Origin: Beverwykella pulmonaria
Lineage: Eukaryota; Ascomycota; Dothideomycetes; Pleosporales; Melanommataceae
Reading direction: 5' to 3'
DNA: 64,000 bases
Assembly: GCA_001599595.1 (NCBI GenBank)
Contig: BCHH01000002.1
Span: 3,266,427-3,330,426, forward strand
Below, piece after piece: positions 1 through 9,712 of the stretch. Position 1 is the stretch's first letter; each line of letters starts with the position of its first letter. The notes below the pieces were generated by a model that was not told the origin of the DNA, did no database searches, and worked only from the letters and a program-made list of their open reading frames with translations. The position numbers were made by a program, and so were the translations under genes.

Positions 1-728
1 GCTTCTCCGACTAAGGGACTGGGCTTTCTTTCGGACGTCAGCAAAGGATCCACACCTGTATCCTTCATTGATGCTACTTGATATGCCGCCGCTCCCAAAA
101 TGCAAGAAGCTTGGAGAAATACAGACCGTGCTAAGCCATATCCTTCACAAAAGAGAGCTTTTCTCGAACAAGGTGCATGTGCGTCCGTGATAGGTAGGCA
201 TAACATCCGCAGAAACAAGCATGCGCAACTTTTGCTTGGACGACTCGTGCGCCTGCGCTGGCTGGTTGTCGCTGGGCTCATCGATAGGTTCATAGTGCCA
301 AGTCTTTTCGTATGTTGTGCAATTCATTGAAACGGGTTGCTCCGTTGTGTATTTAATCTGCTCTAGTCAGTTAGTCTACAAAAAGACTTCCGCATGACTA
401 TTCCAATGTGGATCACGGGCATCCGTACCTTCTACGTGGAATAACTTACGGGCCAGCTACCGGGGAATCTGTGACTAGCGAAAGCAAACTAAGGCGGATC
501 CTGCCGTCTTCAATGATAGAATGGGCACAATTTGTATCAGCAATGTCAAGGTGAGTGACAAGATTCAAAATGGAGGCCTGTAAACCAGCAATTTCTTGGC
601 ACTGGAAAATCTCAGATCCATGGTCATTCTTAGCGCGCACTTAACCATCACCACGACACATCCACCCCGAACACAAGCGCCATATCGTACCTCAAACGGC
701 CACCAAATCACTCGATCACAGGCCTAGT
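1..728. other. Intergenic left edge, no gene seen
   Basis: Only short overlapping open frames on both strands, none resembling a protein I know and none with a convincing splice structure. The last 100 bases are rich in CA/AC and pyrimidines, as expected for the promoter and 5' leader of the F-box gene that starts at 729. Confidence 0.5.
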
Positions 729-2033
729 ATGACGGCGACTTATACCTGTAATCTGCTAGCCACACTGTCCAAGCCTCCATGGACGAAGCCACTGAATTGG
801 AGCCTCCAGATGACACTTGACGGAGAAGGACGCATTCCCTTCTATGCATACGTCCAATTCGATGCTGTTCAACCCTGCCCTTCACAACCCTCCTTGTTCG
901 AAAACTTCAACCGGCTTCCCGCAGAGCTTCAACTCCGCATTCTGAACTTCTGTTCTGCTCCAACTCTCTATCAGCTAATGCGTACCTCGAAGCTTCGCAC
1001 CGAAGCTGCAAAACTTTTCTGGGCGGATCCAAATACTTACTATCTCATCGAGGCGGACTGGCTCTGTGGAGGTGGGCATTCTGGCTATACATGCTACGAT
1101 CTATCCTTCATGGCTTACGCGCAGAACATTGAGATCGAGTACGACTTATCCTCTGATTTGGAGATCGCCCCAAATATAGATGATGCATTGGAATTTGATT
1201 ACGAAAAGGTCCGAGAGTTTTGGATGACTTTCCAAACGCGATTTCCTCACGCAAAAAGGGTGGTGGTCAACCAGATTTGGGAGCCGCTTAGGCAAGATCA
1301 CAACGCTGAGCCTGTTTTCTGGAGTTTAAAGGTTCTTCTTGAAGCATGCCCAGTTGAGATTGACGTCTTGGCTTTTGTACTCGTGAAGAGAAGCTGCGAG
1401 CAGACTGCGGTTCGTGTTGCGAACAATTGGCGCAGAGCACTTTATCAACTCGCAGACGACGGCGGATGGAAAGAAGTCACAACATCTGGTTCCAAGCGCA
1501 AGACGGTCCTCATGCCCCCTAAAACATTCCTTGGCCCGGTTGGTGAATTCGAGGGATATAAGTATGAATGTAGGAAAATGGACCTGCAGCAAATAAGTCT
1601 TAGGGCTCTTGTAATTAAAGCACTAGATCGACATTACTTCGACAAGGACGACCCCGAGCCATTTCATTGCCCTCTTTCGAGATGCGACGTCTATTTTGAG
1701 AAGGCAGGGCAGTGGACCCAGCATGCGGCAGAGGCGCATAGTTCTGACTTAATTATGAAGCCACGGTTCAACATCTTACCCGACGCATTACAACGTATTT
1801 TTGAAGAACGCAAGAACAAACTCGAGCAAAAGGCCCAAGCGGTACGGAGAAATTTAAGGAAGATATATAATGATTGGAATGAGGAAGGGGGAAAGAAGAA
1901 AAGGGAGCTGAAGCGCGGGTGGATCTATCAGTTGGAGAACGATAAGGCATGGTACACAGGGACGAAGGGAACGGAGAGTGAGCTATGGAGACGGTTTACT
2001 ATGTACATGCATCCGGCGTGGGTCGGAGGGTAA
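729..2033 (+). CDS. F-box-like protein with C-terminal C2H2-type zinc finger
   Basis: Single-exon gene for 434 residues. Residues about 61-100 (LPAELQLRILNFC, then YQLMRTSKLRTEAAKLFW) look like the degenerate F-box found in many filamentous-fungal proteins. An F-box recruits SKP1/cullin-1 for ubiquitin ligation. From about residue 317 there is a C-x4-C-x12-H-x4-H pattern (CPLSRC ... QHAAEAH), consistent with one zinc finger. The C-terminus is a basic, probably helical region (EERKNKLEQKAQAVRRNLRK). The ATG at 729 is the first in the frame; an in-frame Met at residue 28 is an alternative start. Such F-box proteins are numerous and poorly characterised, so the substrate is unknown. That the gene exists is fairly sure; F-box function is inference from the motif alone. 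Confidence 0.8.
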   Translation: MTATYTCNLLATLSKPPWTKPLNWSLQMTLDGEGRIPFYAYVQFDAVQPCPSQPSLFENFNRLPAELQLRILNFCSAPTLYQLMRTSKLRTEAAKLFWADPNTYYLIEADWLCGGGHSGYTCYDLSFMAYAQNIEIEYDLSSDLEIAPNIDDALEFDYEKVREFWMTFQTRFPHAKRVVVNQIWEPLRQDHNAEPVFWSLKVLLEACPVEIDVLAFVLVKRSCEQTAVRVANNWRRALYQLADDGGWKEVTTSGSKRKTVLMPPKTFLGPVGEFEGYKYECRKMDLQQISLRALVIKALDRHYFDKDDPEPFHCPLSRCDVYFEKAGQWTQHAAEAHSSDLIMKPRFNILPDALQRIFEERKNKLEQKAQAVRRNLRKIYNDWNEEGGKKKRELKRGWIYQLENDKAWYTGTKGTESELWRRFTMYMHPAWVGG

Positions 2034-2396
2034 TTGGGAGGGGTGTGTTACTGAGAATGGGAAAGCTTTTAATGCATTACATCAGGTCTCGGGCTGATAT
2101 CCGAAGGTCGAGTCCAGAATCAACCCAACCTCTAGGCGCAACACAACTACCCTATGAGATCTGTTGCACTCTCTTGGCGAAGACTGGCAAGTGCGACATG
2201 CCCCAGGTGTAGAAGAGAATCAAGGGCAGGTGCGATGTAAGGTAGATCCGAGTTAAACCCAACGCCAAAACAATTTTTACAGCACTTCAGCATTAATTTG
2301 TTTATTCCACACGTTTAGTTAAGCTTCTGCTACAGGGACTATCTATCGCGTTCTTTCGAGCGGCGCTATACCAAGGTGTGCATCCTAGCCCTCGAC
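2034..2396. other. Intergenic, no gene seen
   Basis: Between the F-box gene and the glucanase remnant. It holds the 3' region of the former and probably the old promoter of the latter. No ORF of note. Confidence 0.5.
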
Positions 2397-2668
2397 ATGC
2401 GATTCATCCTCGTGTACGTTGCGATCCTCGCCACCTATGCTTCCCTCGTGACTGCGGCACATGCTTCGTAAGTCCAGAAATCACGCTGCGAACATTCAGC
2501 GGATGACAAGAGTCTGGAGCGCCAACAGGCGCTTCGGTCAATTCGACAGCGTCAACATCGGCGTCAACATCCGCGGATGGCTTATTCTAGAACCGTAAGC
2601 TGAAGCAGCAGGCAATCTTTCCGCTTCGTGTTAACAGCATCAGATTCATCACTCCCTACAACCCTTAA
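2397..2668 (+). pseudogene. 5' remnant of a GH5 exo-beta-1,3-glucanase gene
   Basis: Three short exons (2397-2467, 2529-2594, 2644-2668) joined at clean GT/AG sites give about 53 residues. The first exon encodes a signal-peptide-like start (MRFILVYVAILATYASLV). The second and third together carry the signature N-terminus of fungal GH5 exo-1,3-beta-glucanases, in which a VNIGGWLVLEP-like block is followed by FITPS. Here the pieces read NIRGWLILEP and then FITPYNP, and the frame stops at 2666-2668. Intact family members continue for several hundred residues with the catalytic glutamates, and no such sequence follows. Downstream DNA to about 2940 is AT-rich and broken. I infer a gene truncated by decay, deletion or insertion. 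A short secreted peptide is less likely but possible. Confidence 0.6.
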
Positions 2669-3347
2669 AAAAGTCGTTAGTATAAGCCTTTTTATAAGCG
2701 ATCACAGATTTAACTTACCTAAGTACAATTCCAGGCGTTTTTATGGATTACTGACGCGTTATAGGCAAATTCACAGATTTTTAGATTTACCAGGCAAGCC
2801 GAAGGGATTGGAGAATTGAATACTCTGAAGCAATATCTGCCAAGAGACCCTTCGATTTACGAATCTTACAAGTTAGGATTCTTTCTTACTATCCTACCCC
2901 GCAAGGCTTCCATGTTAGAGGAGGGTTCACAAATTTTGTAAAAGATTAGACAATGCGGGAAAACCATCGTATGAGGAGCCACGTGAGGTTGTGTTCAAAT
3001 AAGCTTCGATCAGGATTGGATGCTTATCGTGGCATCAAAGGTTGGTTTATCGACAGTACCGCAAAATACGACTGGCCGAGGAGTTTGTACACTCGAGCGT
3101 CGAAAGATACGCGTTACGAAATAATTAGTACGTCCGACTCAAACAATATGATTCCAAATGGAGTCAGTAAGATCAACCAGTCTGCTTTCAATGCATAAGT
3201 GCCTGTTTTGTTACACATGAGCTTCGACCTGCGAGCGGTTTTGTGCGAAGACGTATAGAGTGAGCAAAAAGATCCGAACCGGAAGGAAATGATCAAAGCA
3301 AACACAACGCCAAAGAAAGGTGATGTACCACCGACGAGAGAGACAAT
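2669..3347. other. AT-rich degraded DNA downstream of the glucanase remnant
   Basis: No gene supported. A plus-strand frame is open for about 49 codons near 2791-2940, but I could not match it to the glucanase or any other family. The A+T richness suggests mutated or formerly mobile DNA (inference). Confidence 0.4.
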
Positions 3348-3863
3348 TTATGGTCGCTTCTCCGCGCCTTCCTGTCCATTAGCGCCCTCCTTCCTACCCT
3401 TCTTCTCTTCTGGATTGGGAGTCTCTGACCGTGACACGCCGGTGCTCGAGAAACCCCATTCGTCATGGACCTTTGCTGTCAATCCTAGCGAAGTCTTATG
3501 CCACGCGTGCTTCTGCGCCTCCACATTGTGTGGGCACAACCAAGGGCATTGCCGGAATTCGTCTCCCTGGATGTGATCTGCTTCGCATGCTTCACAGTCA
3601 CTGTTCATGATGATTTGTGACGCTGCCATTTGAATCATCCTCTCGTGTGTGGGTGGATATACGGGCAGCTTGGACATTTCAACACTGCCGCCTCGCGTGT
3701 CGTACATTCGAAGTTCGGGAACGAGGAGACGTTTGGCTGCTTCCCGAGTTTGAGGGTATCGGTAAGATGCGGTGTAATGGCTTGTTGTGTAGCCCGTCTC
3801 CCTTGGTGTGATGGACCCATGATTGGACGGTCGTGTTTCAGCTGAGCTGGGATGTAGAGACAT
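3348..3863 (-). CDS. Hypothetical protein with Cys pairs
   Basis: Predicted 171 residues from the first ATG in the frame (3863). The frame stays open upstream without an ATG, so a 5' exon may be missing. The protein is hydrophilic, with a middle cysteine cluster (CEACEADHIQGDEFRQCPWLC) that could bind metal or form disulfides, and a Lys/Glu-rich tail (PEEKKGRKEGANGQEGAEK). No signal peptide or membrane segment is evident. I do not recognise the family. The low-complexity tail and even amino-acid use make it look coding rather than accidental, but no conservation can be shown here. Confidence 0.45.
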   Translation of the reverse strand: MSLHPSSAETRPSNHGSITPRETGYTTSHYTASYRYPQTREAAKRLLVPELRMYDTRGGSVEMSKLPVYPPTHERMIQMAASQIIMNSDCEACEADHIQGDEFRQCPWLCPHNVEAQKHAWHKTSLGLTAKVHDEWGFSSTGVSRSETPNPEEKKGRKEGANGQEGAEKRP

Positions 3864-4662
3864 GTCTACCAGGATTAGGCGAAGGTAAGGACCCGATGGT
3901 CTTGTGTATTCGATGATGTAGCGTGATGCGCGCGGTCCTTTTGTCACCGGGCTGAGGTATTCGACTTGAAGATTCGGTGTGGTAGTGTGAGGTGTGACTA
4001 TGGCTTGGGATGAGAGGACTAAAGTATGTTTCGACGCAACACCAGATGATGAGACAAGTCACTAAATACGCCTTGTAAGTGATGAGGCTACTCAGCAAAG
4101 AATGAGGGGAAGCCACGCAACATGGCATTCTACAGGTCTGGAAGGATGAGTCACAGCTGCGACCACGCCATTCTCTACACATTGAAACATCCGGCATTGG
4201 ATGGAATCTCACAACTTGGTCATGTGCTAACGTGACCTCGAGACCCTTACGTTACTGCACTGCTATTTTGCAATGCTCCATCATTCTCAATTACGTACAA
4301 AGAAGCTAGGTGTGGCGTGACCACCCCTCTGAGGTCTGTACCTAAGCTACATCCTGGGCGGGGAGCATTGTTCCATGTCTCGACGGAGGGCGGAGAATCG
4401 TTTTCGAGAAGCTTGGGATTCGGTTCTAGACCTTTAGCATGACTTCCGGGGTTGTCGACTTCATGACTTCAAAAGACCCCCCTTTCCATTCTTCGGTCGT
4501 TTGAAAGAATGGCTGTTGGAGCGCAGCATTGCGCTGGTGATTTCCCCTCGGGCAGATCATCGTGTTGCTATTGATGGTCCGAGAGATATTGATAGTCTTA
4601 AATATAGTGCCTTAGCAATTGATGCAATGCAACTCATAAGGGTTCTCACAGGTGTCCTCTTT
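3864..4662. other. Intergenic, no convincing gene
   Basis: Contains a minus-strand open frame (3838-4212) overlapping the 5' side of the neighbouring hypothetical gene, possibly part of its leader or an unresolved first exon. Nothing else recognised. Confidence 0.4.
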
Positions 4663-5181
4663 TCATATCAGGGTTTCACTCTTGGATCTAACCACGAGGA
4701 AAGAAGGGTTGGACAGAACTTGATCGTCTTCGTCGTCGTCGTCGTCGTCAAGTTCCTTCAACAAAGGTGGGAATGTGGGAAATTCATTCCCGCTAACTTC
4801 AACCTCAGCTTGTGGGTAATTTCCATAACTTGGAGTAACTTTTGGGGTCTCCCCCCCCAGAATTTCGCCCGTCTCGCACTCTGGTGGGGTTTCACGAGTC
4901 TCGTAGCCAGGCAGGACCTCCTGGGTCGTGCTGACATCGATTTCAAGGGGTTCTGAATCGGGCTGCAGAAGGTGAATGTCGAGGGTATTGCACAGAAGAA
5001 CAAGGCGATGTAGATTTGTGTCTACTCGTGTGGTTTCGTCGTGGATTTTATTCGCCGTCATAGCCAGGAGGCTCCAAGGCGCGATCTCGATGGAGGGTTC
5101 AATGGACGATTCAATGGGGGACTCGATGGGGGACTCGATGGAGGACTCGAAGGGAGGTTCGCTAGGTAGAGTTCCGTTCAT
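4663..5181 (-). CDS. Hypothetical acidic protein with short N-terminal repeats
   Basis: Predicted 172 residues from the ATG at 5181, which has A at -3 and is the first ATG in the frame. Residues about 8-28 are a tandem 5-residue repeat of the form ESSIE/ESPIE. A possibly helical stretch (LHRLVLLCNTLDIHLLQ) follows, then Glu/Pro-rich sequence and a run of seven aspartates near the C-terminus. No signal peptide, transmembrane helix or known domain is seen. Function unknown. The repeat and Asp run come from small tandem DNA repeats, so the length may vary between strains (inference). Confidence 0.5.
   Translation of the reverse strand: MNGTLPSEPPFESSIESPIESPIESSIEPSIEIAPWSLLAMTANKIHDETTRVDTNLHRLVLLCNTLDIHLLQPDSEPLEIDVSTTQEVLPGYETRETPPECETGEILGGETPKVTPSYGNYPQAEVEVSGNEFPTFPPLLKELDDDDDDEDDQVLSNPSFLVVRSKSETLI
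5096..5160. repeat. 15-bp tandem repeat inside a coding region
   Basis: About four imperfect copies of a 15-base unit (GACTCGATGGGG-like, plus-strand view). They encode the ESSIE/ESPIE repeats of the hypothetical protein at 4663-5181. Unit length is a multiple of three, so copy-number change would keep the frame. Confidence 0.7.
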
Positions 5182-5743
5182 GTTTGGTATACGTTCGACA
5201 CTTAGCCTTAGTGGCAAATGAGGAATAATTAAAGCTTGCCATGGCAACGCATGCGTGTTTGTCTCCCGATACGAGCCCACTCAGCGTCGATGCGTTGGGA
5301 TCTCGCGGGTTGTTCTATTTGGGACGTTTCTGTGCAAGGTAGCAAAGAATTCGAGCGCTCGCTGCTGATCTCACCTGATTTGATGTCGCCAAAGCCTGGG
5401 AGATGCTCTCGATTCCTCGGTGCTCCGTCACTTTGCGGTACCAGTAAAAAGGCTGACCAATCAGAACAGTGGGGTTCTAATCACCCCACAGAGAGCTCGC
5501 CGAAACTCGCCTCGGGTTTCTTGCCTTCCCGCTGGCGGGAAACGGGAAGCGAGCCCGTCAGGTCCCCTGGCAATGAAAGCCTCTCGAGTATTCAAACCAG
5601 AGAGTTGCAGATAAACCACGACACTGGCTAGCGAGACTCGATGATCTGGCTCCAGATTCTAGCGGAAGGATGAGTCTCGTTCATTTTCAAAGTCGCAGAA
5701 CAGCGGTGAATAGAACTGCCTCAATACAAATTGGACAAGCACG
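5182..5743. other. Intergenic, no convincing gene
   Basis: Promoter side of the 4663-5181 gene and 3' side of the 5744-6163 gene. A plus-strand open frame (5236-5631) shows no recognisable motif. Confidence 0.4.
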
Positions 5744-6163
5744 TCACAGAGATCTCGATTGAATGCATCCGCGACCCTTGTTGACAGGCTCGGGAAGAAT
5801 CTCTACCGTCTCCCCATAGTGGTGGTGCCGCGGGTGAGCATCTACAACTATAAGCTTATCTCCATGGTGGCCGTGAGGATCGTCGAGAATCACCATTTCG
5901 TTGCGGTAGTGGCGGCCGTGCTCGTCGCATCCGTCTCCATCGAAATCGTCTTCGTCTTCGCGTCCATTGTTATGCTCGTTGCAGCGCAGGAGCTCCCATG
6001 TTCTAATAGCAACTGCTGCTCCAACAACCGCATATCTCATATGTTTCTTGGCATGATTATCCTTGTCTTTGTGACTGGCTTCCATGGCATTCATGAGCTG
6101 GTCAACGGTAATTGCCCCTGAAGTTGCCATCGTGGCAATGCCAGCCCTGGAGGAGCCGCTCAT
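5744..6163 (-). CDS. Small His/Asp-rich hypothetical protein with one possible membrane segment
   Basis: 139 residues from an ATG at 6163. The N-terminal half contains TVDQLMNAMEASHKDK and a hydrophobic stretch (YAVVGAAVAIRTWELL, about residues 44-59) that could be a short membrane or amphipathic helix. The C-terminal half is rich in His, Asp, Gly and Asn (for example HGRHYRNEMVILDDPHGHHG and PRHHHYGE), which suggests metal binding, though no defined motif is met. I do not recognise the family. Composition and the well-formed start support a real gene; function is unknown. Confidence 0.55.
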   Translation of the reverse strand: MSGSSRAGIATMATSGAITVDQLMNAMEASHKDKDNHAKKHMRYAVVGAAVAIRTWELLRCNEHNNGREDEDDFDGDGCDEHGRHYRNEMVILDDPHGHHGDKLIVVDAHPRHHHYGETVEILPEPVNKGRGCIQSRSL

Positions 6164-7009
6164 GATGTGTAGAGGGTGGTTAGGAGTCGTATATGCTCTT
6201 GCGTGGAGTAAAAATGCAAAGATATGATAGTCGGTGTAAAGAATGCTACGCTAGCAAGGGCGTTTGACAGTAGAAATGATTTACTATCTTCTGACCATTT
6301 AGTACGGTGAAATTGGGAGCGTCGCTAATCCCAAAACAACTCGAATGAGCGAGAGAAATGTCACGGTGTTGTGTAGCATGTAGGCCATTTCCAATCTTAT
6401 CGATGATTTGTTCCAGAATCAGAATCCCATGGATACAGAGGATGATAGGCAATCCGCATAAACTCAAATTCAAGAAAATCACGAAATACAGACACCGGAT
6501 CTCTGGAACGGATCGATGAAATGATAAGCATTCTATTGTAAATTCAAAGAGTCAGCAAAGGCGAATCTAAGGTCGTGCTATGGATGAGTGGCTGTAAAGA
6601 TACGATGAGGAGGCATACCTTCAAAGTGGCTGCGGCGGCTAACTTCTCTGAGCCCATGAGAAAGATGGTGTGAATTTTCCACTTTTGAATGTATGCGGAT
6701 TGCCCCAGAGCCAGCTTTACAGGGAAACGGACACGCGATTCTACACAATTGCATGATCGAATCGCTGGTACCCTGGTGCAAGTCTGATTGGAGGCGTGGG
6801 AACCATCATCATGCCACTTTCTCAACACTACCCTAGTGGCCAAGGCCTTGGTAAGCCGCTCTAGCGTAGTGCAGAAAAATTTACATTTCACGTGGCATAA
6901 CCGGTGAACAACTGCTGAGGTCGTCGTACTTTGACCCTTTCTTCTCCATGCTAGAAAGTGTAGTGGCATGGCTAGTGTGGGGCGTGTTGTAATATGAGTC
7001 TACTGTAGA
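6164..7009. other. Intergenic, no convincing gene
   Basis: Several overlapping minus-strand frames (6246-6482, 6544-6969) with no recognisable domain. Possibly noncoding. Confidence 0.4.
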
Positions 7010-7011
7010 TA

Positions 7012-7136
7012 CAGCCCCCTCCCATGAATGAATGAGTAGCGCCGTCAGTGCGTCTTCCATACAAATCTTCACTTTTCCATACAAATTCTGTCTGTGCAGT
7101 GGCGCGCGCTACTCATTCATTCATGGGAGGGGGCTG
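7012..7136. mobile_element. MITE, Tc1/mariner-like, 125 bp with perfect inverted arms
   Basis: Bases 7012-7040 are an exact reverse complement of 7108-7136; counting flanks, 7010-7042 pairs with 7106-7138 over 33 bases. The element begins CAGCCCCCTCCC, ends with its complement GGGAGGGGGCTG, and is flanked on both sides by TA, the target duplication expected of Tc1/mariner transposons. It is too short for a transposase and has no ORF of its own. The interior contains two ATACAAAT-type blocks shared with a second copy at about 9010-9126. MITE identity rests on structure; no autonomous partner is visible here. Confidence 0.85.
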
Positions 7137-7138
7137 TA

Positions 7139-9007
7139 ACACCAGCATTCGGAACGATCCGAACTAGCCGTACATCCTTGCCAGTGCATGCATCGGCTGC
7201 GTCCAGATTCCAGCGGTGTGGATGCAAGTGCTTTCTTGGTGTGTACGTGCTCGGTAAAGAAGACGTTGTGATCATGCGCAGCAAACATCTCGACACAAAG
7301 TGGCGTGACATAGCTGGTAGTGCGAGTGGCTTGGTGAAGCACGTGGCAAAATCTCTCCACTACTCACCACCCACCGTCGGTTCTTTTATGTATTTTCCAT
7401 TCAACGATGGTGAACTTTCCCTCTTTACTAGTTTAGTGATCATAATATGGACGATGCGTGTCTTTTCAGTATTGCAGGCCGAATCATACACGTCATCTCC
7501 GTCAAATAATTGACAGCAGCACCAACCAAAATAATTTAGACACTGCAACAAATGAATCATCTCAATACCCTACTCACTTTCCCAGCTTCAGCGAACAGAC
7601 GATATTCAAGCCAGGCTGAGCCAGGGGCTTCTGCGGGGGATGGTGCCTAAAAAGCATAGGGAAATTTCCAATGCGAAAGTGTCTGCGTTGAGATTTTAGA
7701 ACATCGAGTAGACTAGAGGCGTTAAATTCCCTTTCTTAGGAGCATGGGAGCCAGAGCTTGTGGGTTTACACCTTGAGTATATTATGAGTTCTTACAACAG
7801 AATAATAATATATTGAAAGTAGCTGGGCCAAGTCTTTTGTAAGAGATAATGGTTAACCTCACGGCTAGATTTGAAGTGATATACATAATTCCGGTTCAAT
7901 CTTCCAAAGCAAGAAGGTGGAGTCATCCTGGGAATGGTTCGAACTAAATCTTACATTAAAAAAGGAGCATACTTTATCGTCTATTCCTCATTTATTTCTG
8001 CATACACTCGTTCTTCGGAGGTCTCCTTCTCAGACAAATACCTGTGCTTTCATTCTTCATGTCTTTCGATGCTCAAGCTCCCATTCTTCTTATATAGACT
8101 CGCACTTCCAAACTCTCCGTACTGAACCGTAGATGATGATAATCTATAAATTACAGCAAAATCTGCGTAGCGGTCCTTGTCAGTATTGATTTAGTAAATA
8201 CCAGAGATGGCGCCCTTAGGAATGAGAACCAGGATTTTCTAAGTATTTGCGCACACATGGATTGATGAAACAAAAGGCCTTAGATTTCGCAATCGATTCC
8301 TGTAATAGAATGTAACTAAATTGGATCTCTGCGCTCTAACAACAGCCAATCTGAATATAGGAACAAAGAGGATGGCGAGGCACGAAACTGAGTTCCTTTA
8401 CTTGGTTCGATATTGATCGGTGTGAAGCACAACGTGTACAAGAATTAACTGTTATCATCACCGATTATATTCCTAATGTCAAAAGAGTCTGGATGACATT
8501 GGGCAGTGCTCTACTGCCCACTCCCCTGATTGTAGCTGCTGAATAGGGTGGCTTCACTACAACGTGAGGGCATTCGAGTAACTCAGAATTATGCAGGCGT
8601 CCTGATAGCCTTACGCTGTGAAACGTGAGGAGCCTGCATATATGCGAATCTGCCTTCTTCGAATCTCAGTCGAAATCTGCTACTGGCCTAGTTCAGTCGC
8701 ACAAGAGTACTTTCATCCCATGGATAGTGGGTAATCGACAAGGGCATCTGATAGAGCACCTGCCATCTACTCACCTTATTATGGGCTCTCATGGAGAAGC
8801 AGCTCGTAAACTTGCTGTCACCCTCAATATACTAGTAATTTTACTAAGAGACTTATAGCCAAGGCCCTCTACCCCTTTAAACCTCGAGTCTTGCAGTGTC
8901 CCTTGAACGCAATTGACTTAGGAGATTGTTCGGACTTATAATCTGGAATTTGTGTCCGGATATATATTTGCGAGTAATTCGAGTCGGTTAAGCTGACTCT
9001 GACCATG
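7139..9007. other. Gene-poor AT-rich stretch between two MITE copies
   Basis: About 1.9 kb with only short frames (for example 7917-8132 +, 8625-8858 +) that show no domain and no splice pattern. Higher A+T than the flanking genes. No transposase or reverse transcriptase remnant recognised. Confidence 0.45.
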
Positions 9008-9009
9008 TA

Positions 9010-9126
9010 CCCCTCCCATGAGCGCGTTGGTAGGGAGCGTCAGTGCGTTTCTATACAAATCGGCCTTTCTCGTTCAAATTTTGTTTGTGCGGTGGCTCAC
9101 GCTAGCAACCCGCTCATGGGGCCTCT
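9010..9126. mobile_element. Second, diverged copy of the same MITE
   Basis: The interior reads GTCAGTGCGTTTCTATACAAATC ... CAAATTTTGTTTGTGCGGTGG in pieces that align well with 7044-7102 of the first copy. The ends (left CCCTCCCATGAGCGCGTTGG, right complement CCCATGAGCGGGTTGCTAG) still pair with each other but differ from the arms of the first copy. A TA precedes the left end at 9008-9009; the right boundary is blurred. It lies about 590 bases upstream of the alcohol dehydrogenase start. Confidence 0.7.
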
Positions 9127-9712
9127 CACAGAAACGAAATTTGGGGAAATAAGGGGTTTCCTCTCACAGCGCTGTCACCGCCCAACTCCTCTTAGACTTG
9201 GCATGTGTTTTATATAAGCACTAGAGTACACTTTAGTCTCTTACCTGTATTCTTTTAGAATTTATTTGAGCGTTCGAAAAGGCGTGTTGGTGAAGGAAGG
9301 CAGTTCCGACGTTGGCCTTTTCCCAAGATTTCGTGTCCGCGAGTACGAATCGTGAGAGGGGCGTACCCCGCGATATAGCTGAAGCTAGGCTCCACTATCC
9401 CTACCGGAATGGTTCTCTCAACATCGGATGACGTCCACATCTCGTACCGAGTCACAATGCCGCCAGGTTTGGAGAGTATCGGACGTCTGGAAGGAAACTG
9501 TCGGACATCTGGAAGGAGAAGCCGATATCGTACCAGCGACGGCTACTTGCCTCTTTTGAACCCCATGTCACACCCCGAGAGCAGACCCCGCAGCTACGGC
9601 ACTCCTCTCCTACAAGATATAAAGATGGCTACGCGTCTCTCGGTAGTAATGGCCTGTCTATACCCAGTCTCATTTCAAGAAAAGAAAAGAAAAAAGAGAA
9701 GGACTCAAGATC
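9127..9712. promoter_or_regulatory. Upstream region of the alcohol dehydrogenase gene
   Basis: A TATAAA box lies at 9618-9623, about 90 bases before the start codon. A purine tract (AAGAAAAGAAAAGAAAAAAG) occupies the leader just before the ATG. Two CCCCGC motifs (about 9366 and 9588) fit the loose consensus of the carbon-catabolite repressor CreA, which would be reasonable for an alcohol dehydrogenase, but such short motifs occur by chance. An upstream ATG at 9625 is out of frame and probably lies before or at the transcription start. Confidence 0.45.

Noticed and set aside
7917..8132. Short plus-strand frame in the AT-rich stretch
   Set aside because: Too short, two frames open at once, no motif.
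9366..9593. CreA-like CCCCGC motifs as proof of glucose repression of the alcohol dehydrogenase
   Set aside because: Six-base motifs are expected by chance at this density; kept only as a note.
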